DNA of 64,000 nucleotides from Borrelia miyamotoi (GCF_019668505.1 NZ_AP024371.1:310001-374000), one strand, 5' to 3'. Positions 26,843-36,038 are shown, counted from the stretch's first letter. Notes: generated by a model not told the origin, from the sequence alone. Translations and numbers: made by a program.

Positions 26843-27020
26843 AAAACTTTATCCCTTAAAGTTCTTCAAAAACAATATACTAGCAAATCAAAAACATTTC
26901 TTGTAAGTGTTTACATGAAAAACATTTTACATTAATTATACTTTATTTATTTAGCAAATTAAAGTAAAATCCATTCAAGTATGTTAAACAAAAATAACAA
27001 ATACCTTAGGAGAATAAGTT

Positions 27021-28609
27021 ATGAAACATAGAACAATAATTCTTTTATTTTTTTTATTATATTCTTAATTTCCTGTTCAGGTGATGGATACAAAGATAAG
27101 ATAATATTTAGAGTTACAAATGAAAGTGAACCTGATTCACTTGATCCCCAACTTGCTACTTCCGTTCAATCATTCAATATAATCATAAACACGTTTTTAG
27201 GACTAACAACAAGAAATATACAAACTGGAGGACATAAACCAGGACTAGCTAAATCTTGGGATATATCCGATAATGGGCTTGTATACACACTTCACTTAAG
27301 AGAAGGTCTCATTTGGAGTGATGGGGTTCCCATTACTGCTGAAGGAATTAGAAAGTCTTACCTTAGAATCTTAAACAAAGAAACAGGTTCACAATATGTT
27401 GATATTGTTAAATCAACAATAAAAAATGCAAAAGATTATTTCGAAGGTAAAATATCAGAATCGGAACTTGGTATTAAAGCTATAGATAATTCTACCTTAG
27501 AGATAACTCTAGATGCTCCAAAACCTTATTTCCTTGACATGCTAGTACACCAAACATTTATACCAGTACCAATACATGCTATTGAAAAATATGGAAAAAA
27601 CTGGACAAAGCCTGAAAATATAGTTGTAAGTGGTGCATACAAATTAAAGGAAAGAACACCAAGTGAAAAAATAGTCCTTGAAAAAAACGACAAGTACTAT
27701 AATGCTTCAAATGTTGAAATAGATGAAGTTGTATTTTATCAAGTACAAGGAAACACTGCTTATAACATGTACATAAACGATGAGCTTGATTTCCTTATGA
27801 AAGTAGCATCAGACTATTTAGACGAAGCCAGAATAAGAAATGATTATTATTCTCATCCTATAAACAGAGTAGTCTACATGGCATTCAACAATACTGTTAA
27901 ACCACTTGATAATGTAAAAGTTAGAGAAGCTTTAACCCTTGCTATTGATAGAGAAGCACTCAGCAAAATTACTCTAAAAGGTCAATCAAAACCAACAAGA
28001 AACTTAACCCCAACATTTGAACACTACTCTTACGGAAAACAATTAAAATTATTTGATCCTGAGAAAGCAAAAAAACTACTAGCTGAAGCTGGCTATCCTA
28101 ATGGTTCAGGTTTTCCTACCATTAAATACAAAACTGCACAACGCGATGAAATGGCAAAAACCGCAGAATTCTTACAAGAACAATTAAAAAGAATACTAAA
28201 CATTAACATTGAGATTGAAATTGAAGAATGGAATACATTCCTAGGTAGCAGAAACATGGGAAATTATCAAATTTCATTCATGGGATGGACAGGAGATTAT
28301 TTAGATCCATTAACATTTCTTGAAAGTCTATTTACAACAGAAAATCAAGGATTTGGAGCATATGGATACTCAAATAAAGAATACGATAATTTAATAAAAC
28401 AATCTAATTTTACACAAGACCCTCTCCAAAGACAAGATATTTTAAGAAAAGCTGAAGAAATAATAATAGAAAAAGATTTCCCAGTGGCCCCACTCTCAAT
28501 ACTTAAATCAAACTATCTATTCAGGCATGATAAATGGACAGGCTGGACTCCTAATGTTTCAGAAAGTTATACTTATGAAGAAATAAAATATAAAAGAGAA
28601 AATAATTAA
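27021..28609 (+). pseudogene. oppA copy 1, frameshifted in its signal-peptide T-run
   Basis: The ATG at 27021, after AGGAG, gives MKHRTIILLFF then stops at 27066-27068. The oppA protein continues in another frame from IIFLISCSGDG (lipobox SC) through a complete peptide-binding protein ending at 28609. The two frames join at a run of eight T (27048-27055); one more T would give one intact lipoprotein of about 530 residues. The mature part has the usual SBP_bac_5 features (SLDPQLA, PGLAKSWDIS, VREALTLAIDREAL, WTGDYLDPLTFLESL). It could be a phase-variable gene, a recent pseudogene or a sequencing error. It belongs to the Opp importer encoded downstream. Confidence 0.85.
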
Positions 28610-28661
28610 TAACGAAATATAAAAATGCTATAAAAGTTATTAAATTAACACTAATAATCAT

Positions 28662-28700
28662 AAAAACTACGCTTCTATAAATTATGGAAATGTAGTTTTT
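28662..28700 (+). terminator. Terminator after oppA copy 1
   Basis: AAAAACTAC at 28662-28670 pairs with GTAGTTTTT at 28692-28700. The inner bases TTCTAT and ATGGAA extend the stem with a small internal loop, and the 3' arm ends in a T-run. It lies about 50 bases after the stop codon and would isolate copy 1 from the next oppA. Confidence 0.75.
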
Positions 28701-28702
28701 AT

Positions 28703-29000
28703 TGCACAATAATAACTTTAAAATTCTTACATTCACATATATCTCAGAATAGCGCATTATTCTGTTTAATAGCAAATTTATTGCCTAGAATATTACAAAA
28801 TGCATATAAATGTAAAAATAAGTACATACTATTATCTAATTGTATCTTGCATGTATATGTTTATTATATCTTAATACTTTCACCTAATTACATACTGAAT
28901 AAATTGTTTAATAAATAAATCGAATAACTCAACAAACACATCTAACCATCTATGATTTTTAATTAATTAGTATTAACCTTAATATACAGGAGACAAAATA
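28703..29000. other. Spacer and upstream region of oppA copy 2
   Basis: No reading frame of note. A seven-base-pair inverted repeat, CAGAATA, loop GCGCAT, TATTCTG, lies at 28745-28764 and could be a hairpin or operator. The remainder is AT-rich with several TATA-like hexamers, so I cannot choose one promoter. AGGAGA stands 11 bases before the ATG at 29001. Confidence 0.4.
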
Positions 29001-30581
29001 ATGAAAATAAAAAAATATACATTCATAATATTTATGTTAATAACTATCCTATCCTGTAGTAAGGAAAGTAGCAAAGAAAATTTGGTATTCAAAATTATCA
29101 TGGGAACAGAGCCTAAATCAATAGATCCTCAATTAGCCGAAGATAAATTAGGTGCGGTTATAATTGCACAAATGTTTAGTGGCATAGTAGACGGCGATTC
29201 ACAAACTGGTGGATATAAACCAGGCCTAGCTAAATCTTGGGACATATCTGATGACGGGACTGTATATACATTTCATTTACGAGAAGACATTTTTTGGAGT
29301 GATGGAGTTCCCATTACTGCTGAAGGTATCCGAAAGTCTTATCTTAGGATGCTAAATAAAGAAACAGGATCAAATTATGTCGGTACAGTTAAGTCAACAA
29401 TAAAAAATGCACAAGACTACTTCGAAGATAAAATACCGGAATCTGAACTTGGTATTAAGGCTATAGATAATTATACTCTAGAGATAACTCTAGATACGCC
29501 AAAACCTTATTTCCTTGACATGCTAGTACACCAATCTTTCATACCAGTACCAGTTCATACTATTGAACAACACGGAAAAAATTGGATAAAGCCTGAAAAT
29601 ATAGTTGTAAGTGGTGCATACAAGCTAAAGGAAAGAACGCCCAACGAAAAAATATCACTTATAAAAAACGATAAATACTTTAATGCTAATAAAGTTGAAC
29701 TACAAGAAATTATATTTTATACAATAAGTGATACTTCAACTGCTTATAGAATGTACGAAAATAACGAAATTGACGCACTTACAACTATCCCACCTGACTT
29801 AATAAAAGAAATAAAATTAAGAAACGATTATTACTCATCTGCTATTAATGGTCTTTACTACTTTTCATTTAACACACAAATAAAACCTCTTGATAATGTA
29901 AAAGTTAGAGAAGCATTAACTCTTGCTATTGACAGGGAAACACTAACAAAAAAAGTTATGGTAAATGATTCTATTCCCACAAGAAGAATCAGTCCAAATT
30001 TTGATAATTATTCTTATGGCAAACAACTAAAATTATTTGACCCTGAGAGAGCAACACAATTAATGGCCGAGGCTGGATATCCTAACGGTGCTAAATTCCC
30101 TCAACTAAAAATCAAATATAACACAAACGAAAGCCATAAAAAAATTGCTGAATTCATTCAAAATCAATGGTCAAAAATTTTAAATATAACTACTGAACTT
30201 GAAAATGAAGAATGGACATCATTCCTAGAAACTAAACAAAAAGGAGACTATGAAATAGCAAGAGCTGGTTGGATGGGAGATTACTCAGACCCATTGACAT
30301 TCCTAAGCTTATTCCAAAAAGAATTTTCGCATTTTTCTTCATACAACTACTTTAATCAAGAATATGAAAATCTAATCAAACAATCTGATCTCGAGCAAGA
30401 TCCAATCAAAAGACAAGATATCCTAAGAAAAGCTGAAATGATAATAATAGAAAAAGATTTTCCTGTTGCTCCAATATATATACATGCAGGGAATTATCTG
30501 TTTAGAAATGATAAATGGACTGGTTGGATACCTAATATTGCAGAAAGGTTCTCTTTCTCTGAACTTAAAAGAATTAAATAA
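29001..30581 (+). CDS. oppA: OppA oligopeptide-binding lipoprotein, intact copy
   Basis: 526 residues. The signal peptide ends in the lipobox ILSC (Cys19). The mature protein is a type SBP_bac_5 peptide-binding protein (SIDPQLAEDK, PGLAKSWDISDDG, VREALTLAIDRET, GYPNGAKFPQL, WMGDYSDPLTFLSLF). It delivers peptides to OppBCDF, Borrelia's main amino-acid supply. It is close to copy 1 along its length. A perfect 15-base-pair hairpin follows the stop, then a decayed third copy. Confidence 0.96.
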   Translation: MKIKKYTFIIFMLITILSCSKESSKENLVFKIIMGTEPKSIDPQLAEDKLGAVIIAQMFSGIVDGDSQTGGYKPGLAKSWDISDDGTVYTFHLREDIFWSDGVPITAEGIRKSYLRMLNKETGSNYVGTVKSTIKNAQDYFEDKIPESELGIKAIDNYTLEITLDTPKPYFLDMLVHQSFIPVPVHTIEQHGKNWIKPENIVVSGAYKLKERTPNEKISLIKNDKYFNANKVELQEIIFYTISDTSTAYRMYENNEIDALTTIPPDLIKEIKLRNDYYSSAINGLYYFSFNTQIKPLDNVKVREALTLAIDRETLTKKVMVNDSIPTRRISPNFDNYSYGKQLKLFDPERATQLMAEAGYPNGAKFPQLKIKYNTNESHKKIAEFIQNQWSKILNITTELENEEWTSFLETKQKGDYEIARAGWMGDYSDPLTFLSLFQKEFSHFSSYNYFNQEYENLIKQSDLEQDPIKRQDILRKAEMIIIEKDFPVAPIYIHAGNYLFRNDKWTGWIPNIAERFSFSELKRIK

Positions 30582-30585
30582 TAAC

Positions 30586-30633
30586 AATAGATAGACATCT
30601 TATCAAAAAGATCTTAATAGATGTCTATCTATT
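30586..30633 (+). terminator. Strong 15-bp perfect hairpin after oppA copy 2, without a T-run
   Basis: AATAGATAGACATCT (30586-30600) and AGATGTCTATCTATT (30619-30633) are exact reverse complements, separated by 18 bases. The hairpin starts five bases after the stop codon. No run of T follows, so it may act as an attenuator or as a 3' stabiliser of the oppA message within the operon rather than as a simple terminator. Confidence 0.65.
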
Positions 30634-30699
30634 AATCATTTGAAATCATATAAATTCATGTAAAATAAATAAATATAACTAGCTTGGTTTCATATTTAT

Positions 30700-31075
30700 G
30701 GCATCCTAAGTTTTTAATACAGCAAATAAAACCTATTGGTAAGATAAAGGTCAAATAAGCCTTAAATCTTGCTATTGACAGAAAAACATTAATAAAAAAA
30801 GTTATGGTAAATGATTCTATTCCCACAAGAAGAATCAGTCCAAATTTTAATAATCATTTTTATGACAAACAACTAAAATTATCTGACCTGATAAAACAAA
30901 ACAATTAACAGCTTAATGATATGAAATTCTCTCAACTAAAAATAAAATATAAAACACACTAAAGTTATAAAAACTGCTAAATTTATTTAAATTTAATGAA
31001 AAAACAATAAAAAATCAATCTTATATTTTAAAAAAGAAAATTGTTCACGTTTAGATAAATAGCAAAAAATATTAG
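30700..31075 (+). pseudogene. Remnant of a third oppA gene
   Basis: This stretch aligns by eye with bases 29860-30240 of the intact oppA (the ATKPLDNVKVREAL to EEWTSF region), but has stops in every frame, small deletions (for example the GYPNGA codons are gone near 30900) and scattered changes. A 55-base tract, 30794-30848, is identical to 29948-30002. Start, signal peptide and C-terminus are absent. It occupies the place of a further oppA before oppB, as in B. burgdorferi, which has three chromosomal oppA genes. Confidence 0.88.
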
Positions 31076-31127
31076 AAATTAACATATATAAAAAGCAAAT
31101 ATTAATTTACAAAGCAATTAAAATAAA

Positions 31128-31156
31128 TTGAAAATTATTTGAATAATATTTAAGAT
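31128..31156 (+). promoter_or_regulatory. Possible promoter for oppBCDF
   Basis: TTGAAA (31128-31133), 17 bases, TAAGAT (31151-31156), about 60 bases before the oppB start. The rest of 31076-31216 is AT-rich spacer; AAGGAG lies before the ATG. Chance matches are common in such sequence, so this is only a candidate. Confidence 0.35.
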
Positions 31157-31216
31157 CATATGTTAAAATGGTTAATTATAAAGTTTAAAATCTTTCTGTT
31201 AGGATAAGGAGCAACT

Positions 31217-32137
31217 ATGTTAAAGTTTACCTTACAAAGACTACTAGAAACAATACCAACTTTAATAGTAATAACTTTTATGTGTTTTTTAATAATGAGG
31301 CTTGCTCCCGGAAATCCATTTGACTCTGAAAAGCCTATTGATCCTGAAATCAAAGAAAAATTAATGCAAAAATACCACCTTGATAAACCTTTTTATATGC
31401 AAGCCTTCTATTATATCATAAACATTTTAAAAGGTGATTTTGGCCCATCATTAGTAAAAAAAGACTTAAGTGTAACCCAATATATAAAATTAGGAATGCC
31501 TAGATCACTTACACTCGGACTAATAAGCCTCATAATATCTCTCACACTTGGAATTTTACTAGGCATAACAGCAGCAATTAAAAAAAATACTCGTATCGAC
31601 TATATGATAAGAGTAGCAGCAATGTTTGGAATCTCCGTACCCACCTTTGTAACTGGTCCCATTTTACAATATTTTCTATCTGTAAAATTAGGATTATTTT
31701 ATACTTCTGGATGGATCTCAGAACGAGGAGGTCTCTCAAATTTAATCATGCCAATATTGACAATGAGTCTACCATGGATCGCTATTTTTACACGTATAAC
31801 TAGAAGTTCTATGTTAGAAATGCTAAATAGTGATTTTATAAGAACAGCAAAAGCTAAAGGACTAAGTTTCAATGCAATAATAAAAAAACATGTGCTAATC
31901 GGTGCCTTACTCCCTCTAGTAAGTTATATGGGACCAGCCTTTGCTGGTATAATTTCTGGAAGCATGGTTATTGAACAAATATTCAGGATTGCTGGAATGG
32001 GCATGTTTACAGTAGAAGCATCCTTAAACAGAGATTACCCACTATTAATGGGTTCACTACTAATATATTCAATAATATTGCTTATCTCCATTTTAGTATC
32101 TGATCTTGTTTACAAAAAACTTGACCCACGAATATAG
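31217..32137 (+). CDS. oppB: OppB, oligopeptide ABC transporter permease
   Basis: 306 residues with six membrane helices in the usual order. It shows the family opening LQRLLETIPTLIVITFMCFLIMRLAPGNPF and the EAA loop FIRTAKAKGLSFNAIIKKHVL, which contacts the ATPase subunits. It forms the peptide channel with OppC. AAGGAG precedes the ATG; the next gene starts nine bases after its stop. Confidence 0.97.
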   Translation: MLKFTLQRLLETIPTLIVITFMCFLIMRLAPGNPFDSEKPIDPEIKEKLMQKYHLDKPFYMQAFYYIINILKGDFGPSLVKKDLSVTQYIKLGMPRSLTLGLISLIISLTLGILLGITAAIKKNTRIDYMIRVAAMFGISVPTFVTGPILQYFLSVKLGLFYTSGWISERGGLSNLIMPILTMSLPWIAIFTRITRSSMLEMLNSDFIRTAKAKGLSFNAIIKKHVLIGALLPLVSYMGPAFAGIISGSMVIEQIFRIAGMGMFTVEASLNRDYPLLMGSLLIYSIILLISILVSDLVYKKLDPRI

Positions 32138-32146
32138 GAAAAAAAG

Positions 32147-33190
32147 ATGAGTAAAGAAAATATCTATTTTGAGATCCAAACAGCTAACAGAAAAGCTTGG
32201 TTAAGATTTAAAGAAAACAAACTTGCATTTATTAGTATATTTATTATCGGATTTTACATAATAATTGCAATATTGCAACCAATACTACCAATATATAAGT
32301 ACTATACTCAAGTAGTAGAACATGCTGACTTGCCTCCATCTCTTAGACATGCTGGAGAACTATGGTATGAAAAGGAACTTAATTTTATAAAAAGATTGTC
32401 AGCTAAAGAAAAAAGAGAAATAAAAGAAGAAGAAAAAGCAAAGCTAGACGAAATAAAAATAAAAATAAAAACTGATGTTCAAACAATTGATGGAAAAGAA
32501 GTTAAAATACATGAAAGAATATATCTATTAGGCACAGACAATCTTGGACGAGACTTGCTTTCAAGAATAATACAAGGAAGTCAAATATCAATATCTGTAG
32601 GATTTATAGGTGCCTTTCTATCAATGATAATAGGAACCATAATAGGCGCAACAGCAGGATTTTTTGGTGGCATCATTGATAGAATAATAACTAAAATAAT
32701 AGAAATTCTTTATGTCCTCCCAACTTTACTTATCATAATAATACTAATGACTATTATGGAAAGGAATATAATAGGACTATTTATTGCAATTGGTCTTACT
32801 TCATGGCTAATGATTGCTAGAATTGTAAGAGGTCAAGTAAAATCACTTGCACAATCTGAATTTATACAAGCAGCTAGAACACTAGGTGCAACAAATAAGA
32901 GAATGATATTCAAACATTTAATTCCTAACAGTATTGGTATGATAGTAATCATCACAACAATGAACGTTCCATCATTCATTATTTTTGAATCGTTTTTATC
33001 ATTCTTAGGTCTTGGGATATCAGCACCAATGACTAGTTGGGGAGAACTAATAAAAAATGGAATTTCCACATTTATTGAATACCCATGGAAAATTTTTATC
33101 CCAGCAGCAGTCATGACAATATTTTTATTATTTATGAACTTTTTAGGAGACGGATTAAGAGATGCATTTGATCCAAAAGACAATCTCTAG
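32147..33190 (+). CDS. oppC: OppC, oligopeptide ABC transporter permease with an extra charged segment
   Basis: 347 residues. One helix (about 28-48), then an unusually long charged region (about 60-125, LSAKEKREIKEEEKAKLDEIKIK) before the conserved GTDNLGRDLLSRII, five more helices and the EAA loop FIQAARTLGATNKRMIFKHLIP. In other OppC proteins I know, the first loop is shorter. The insert lies on the periplasmic side and could touch OppA. Channel partner of OppB. Confidence 0.95.
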   Translation: MSKENIYFEIQTANRKAWLRFKENKLAFISIFIIGFYIIIAILQPILPIYKYYTQVVEHADLPPSLRHAGELWYEKELNFIKRLSAKEKREIKEEEKAKLDEIKIKIKTDVQTIDGKEVKIHERIYLLGTDNLGRDLLSRIIQGSQISISVGFIGAFLSMIIGTIIGATAGFFGGIIDRIITKIIEILYVLPTLLIIIILMTIMERNIIGLFIAIGLTSWLMIARIVRGQVKSLAQSEFIQAARTLGATNKRMIFKHLIPNSIGMIVIITTMNVPSFIIFESFLSFLGLGISAPMTSWGELIKNGISTFIEYPWKIFIPAAVMTIFLLFMNFLGDGLRDAFDPKDNL

Positions 33191-33200
33191 GAGAAACTAA

Positions 33201-34064
33201 ATGAAGGAAGAGTACATACTAGATATAAGAAATCTATCAATTGAATTCAAATTAAAGCATGCAACAATAAATCCCATAAACAACATAAACTTAAAAATGA
33301 AAAAAGGAGAAATCAGAGCTATTGTTGGAGAATCTGGTAGTGGAAAATCTGTTACAAGCATGGCAATACTAAAACTATTACCAGAAATTACAACAGTATA
33401 CAAAACTGGAGAAATACTATTTGAGGGACAAAACTTACTAGCGCTTAGCGAAAAAGAGCTTCAAATTATTAGAGGTAATAAAATAGCAATGATATTCCAA
33501 GATCCAATGACTTCTTTAAATCCATACTTAAGAATATCTACACAAATTGAAGAAACAATAATGCTACATCAAAAATTAGACAAAAAGACAGCTCAACAAA
33601 AAGCAATAGAAATGTTGAAAACCGTTGGTGTTGTAAATGCAGAAGAAAGAATAGAGCATTATCCACATCAATTTTCAGGAGGGATGAGACAAATAGTTAT
33701 GATTGCAATGGCCCTAAGCTGCTATCCATCATTATTAATTGCTGATGAACCTACTACAGCTCTTGATGTTACAATTCAAAAACAAATACTACTGCTTATT
33801 AAAAACCTGTCCAAGAAATTCAATACTTCCACTATATTAATAACTCATGATTTAGGAGTAGTTGCAGAAATTTGTGATACAGTATCTGTAATGTACCAAG
33901 GAAAATTTGTAGAAGAAGGTACAGTACAAGAAATATTTAAAAACCCTAAACATCCATACACAATTGGGCTTTTAAAATCAATACTTACCCTTGAGCAGGA
34001 TCCAAATGAAAAACTATATTCAATTAAAGATAATCCTATTGAAATCACTACAGATATAAATTGA
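33201..34064 (+). CDS. oppD: OppD, oligopeptide transporter ATPase (short form)
   Basis: 287 residues. Walker A GESGSGKS, Q-loop FQDPMTSLNP, signature FSGGMRQ, Walker B LLIADEPTTALD and the H-loop THDLGV are all intact. The C-terminus stops at HPYTIGLLKSIL plus about 25 residues, so the cysteine-containing oligopeptide domain of typical OppD (about 320-340 residues) is missing. ATP hydrolysis with OppF drives peptide import. AGGAG lies before both this gene and oppF. Confidence 0.95.
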   Translation: MKEEYILDIRNLSIEFKLKHATINPINNINLKMKKGEIRAIVGESGSGKSVTSMAILKLLPEITTVYKTGEILFEGQNLLALSEKELQIIRGNKIAMIFQDPMTSLNPYLRISTQIEETIMLHQKLDKKTAQQKAIEMLKTVGVVNAEERIEHYPHQFSGGMRQIVMIAMALSCYPSLLIADEPTTALDVTIQKQILLLIKNLSKKFNTSTILITHDLGVVAEICDTVSVMYQGKFVEEGTVQEIFKNPKHPYTIGLLKSILTLEQDPNEKLYSIKDNPIEITTDIN

Positions 34065-34074
34065 GGAGCTTTAA

Positions 34075-35055
34075 ATGAACAAAGAAAAAGATATAATTCT
34101 TAAAGTAGAAAACTTAGTACAAACATTTACAATTGGAGAAGACTTCTTATTTTGGAAAAAAAAGCGTAAGGTTAATGCCGTAAATAACATAAGCTTTGAA
34201 GTTGAACGCAACAAAACATTAGGACTCGTTGGGGAATCTGGATGTGGAAAATCAACAACCTTAAGAACAATAATGCAACTCTATAAACCAACATCTGGTA
34301 GAATATATTTCAATGGAAAAGATATTACCAAGCTATCAAAAAAAGAACTTTTAAAGGTAAAAAAAGACATGCAGATGGTATTCCAAGACCCTCACACATC
34401 CCTTAATCCAAGAATGACAATAAAAGAAATAATAGCAGAACCACTAGTAATATATAATGAAAATAGAATCCTTCCAAGAACAAAACAAGAAATAGACAAA
34501 AGAGTAAACGAACTAATGGATATTACTGGCCTTGAAAAAAGAATGTTATCTAGATATCCACATGAATTCTCAGGAGGACAAAGACAAAGAATAGGCATAG
34601 CAAGAGCACTTGCTTTAAATCCCAAGCTCTTACTACTAGACGAAGCCGTGTCTGCACTAGATGTATCAATAAGAGCACAAATTTTAAATTTGCTTAAAGA
34701 GCTACAAAAGGAATTTAAGTTATCTTATCTGTTCATATCACACGACCTGGCAGTAGTAAAATATATGAGCGATAAAATTGCCGTAATGTATATGGGTGTC
34801 ATTTTAGAAATTGCGCCTAGAGAAACTCTATTTTCAAACCCTAAGCATCCATATACAAAAACACTAATAGCATCTATCCCTGAAATTAATCCTGAAAAAA
34901 TAAATAACAAAACTATCAAGCTCGACGAATCATCATTAATAAGTATACGCAAAACATCCCTAACACCAGAAAATGCACCTCTTGAAGAAGTAGAAAAGGA
35001 TCATTTTGTATCTAAATATCTTTTTGATGAAATTCAGAGTTTTTTAGATGAATAA
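34075..35055 (+). CDS. oppF: OppF, oligopeptide transporter ATPase
   Basis: 326 residues. Walker A GESGCGKS, Q-loop FQDPHTSLNP, signature FSGGQRQRIGIARAL, Walker B LLLDEAVSALD and H-loop SHDLAVV. The C-terminal oligopeptide domain (HPYTKTLIASIPEINPE) lacks the usual cysteine cluster. Last gene of the operon. Its last codons form one arm of a 26-base perfect inverted repeat. Confidence 0.96.
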   Translation: MNKEKDIILKVENLVQTFTIGEDFLFWKKKRKVNAVNNISFEVERNKTLGLVGESGCGKSTTLRTIMQLYKPTSGRIYFNGKDITKLSKKELLKVKKDMQMVFQDPHTSLNPRMTIKEIIAEPLVIYNENRILPRTKQEIDKRVNELMDITGLEKRMLSRYPHEFSGGQRQRIGIARALALNPKLLLLDEAVSALDVSIRAQILNLLKELQKEFKLSYLFISHDLAVVKYMSDKIAVMYMGVILEIAPRETLFSNPKHPYTKTLIASIPEINPEKINNKTIKLDESSLISIRKTSLTPENAPLEEVEKDHFVSKYLFDEIQSFLDE

Positions 35056-35090
35056 AGTAGAACTTTTATTCATCTAAAAAACTCTGAATT
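35031..35090. terminator. Very long perfect hairpin at the end of oppF, likely two-way terminator
   Basis: Bases 35031-35056 are the exact reverse complement of 35065-35090 (26 pairs, eight-base loop). The left arm contains the last eight codons and stop of oppF. The stem includes a run of T followed on the right by TTTATT, and on the other strand the same hairpin faces the convergent gene ending at 35198. It probably ends transcription from both sides. The rest of 35091-35197 shows nothing. Confidence 0.8.
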
Positions 35091-35197
35091 TATTAGTATA
35101 GGTACCATAAATTATGTAGACTCTTGTTTTAATTCCAATATCACCGATAAATTTTTTAAAACTGCTAACTCAAATTGCAGCTTTTAACTTCAAAAGA

Positions 35198-35935
35198 CTA
35201 ATTATCAAAATAAGAAACCTCAAAATCCATATTATTGTCAATGCCTTCAACTGCATATAGATTAATTCTATTAACATTATTCTTATCTATAACTTTATTT
35301 CCAGAATCAACAAAATAATAATAAATCCTACCTTTAGGAAGGTCTCTAAGCTTAATAGTATACACACCCTTATAAGGTTCTTGTTCAATTAATCTATTTA
35401 AAAACGGATTAAAATTATTAAAATTACCGGCTATTGTAACAATCTGTCCAGGACGACCTATATAAAAAAGCTCAACTTCTCTACCATCAGAAGAATCAAT
35501 TGGATTGCGTAAAGACACATAACTATGATCTACGCCTATGTCAATTATAGAGAATGGTATTAAGTCTTTATTAAAGACTACATTTTTATTATACTCATCA
35601 TTTGTCCAGATACCATCTATAACAAGCCTATATTTAATTTTACCAACTCTATGGGGAAGATTTACCTTTACAAAAAAAAGTCCATACTTATTTTTCTTAA
35701 ACAAATACTTTTTTGAATAACTATCAAAATCAAAAGCAGCAAAAATTTTTCTAATACCTTTATTAGAAGGATAAAACATAATGACTCTCTTAGAGTCAAC
35801 AATTGGTTCTAAATTATCCTTTCTTGTTGAAACTTCTAAAAATTCATTTAAAGATAAATCAAAATTTTCAATTACATAAGATTTTGAATAAACATTAACA
35901 AGATTAAAGAAAAAAACACAAAATAAAATAACCAC
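35198..35935 (-). CDS. Exported protein with a glycogen-binding-like (CBM48/E-set) domain, P26 type
   Basis: 245 residues as read from the GTG at 35935. The C-terminal part (about residues 150-235) resembles carbohydrate-binding E-set domains: VTIAGNFNNFNPFLNRLIEQEPYKGVYTIKLRDLPKGRIYYYFVDSG. A similar unit may precede it (about 45-125). The GTG-start signal peptide is odd because it lacks basic residues; ATG at 35943 (or 35955) gives MLKWLFYF in another frame, and the two frames would join if a run of seven T (35910-35916) had one more. Position and content match B. burgdorferi BB0336. Role unknown. Confidence 0.75.
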   Translation of the reverse strand: MVILFCVFFFNLVNVYSKSYVIENFDLSLNEFLEVSTRKDNLEPIVDSKRVIMFYPSNKGIRKIFAAFDFDSYSKKYLFKKNKYGLFFVKVNLPHRVGKIKYRLVIDGIWTNDEYNKNVVFNKDLIPFSIIDIGVDHSYVSLRNPIDSSDGREVELFYIGRPGQIVTIAGNFNNFNPFLNRLIEQEPYKGVYTIKLRDLPKGRIYYYFVDSGNKVIDKNNVNRINLYAVEGIDNNMDFEVSYFDN

Positions 35936-36008
35936 TTCAACATTTTTCCCATCATTTGACTGAAAAATACAACAAACAATTCTTTCGCTAAAATACTACA
36001 CATTTGTC

Positions 36009-36038
36009 TTGTTTGTTATTATACTAAAAACATATACT
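36009..36038 (+). promoter_or_regulatory. Probable promoter of eno
   Basis: TTGTTT (36009-36014), 18 bases, TATACT (36033-36038), about 40 bases before the ATG. AAGGAG stands nine bases before the start. It lies in the divergent gap between the P26-like gene and eno. Confidence 0.5.

Noticed and set aside
26900-26960. Imperfect inverted repeat TGTAAGTGTTT / AAACATTTTACA before the first oppA
   Set aside because: Could be an operator, but the arms differ in length and such AT-rich matches are common by chance here.
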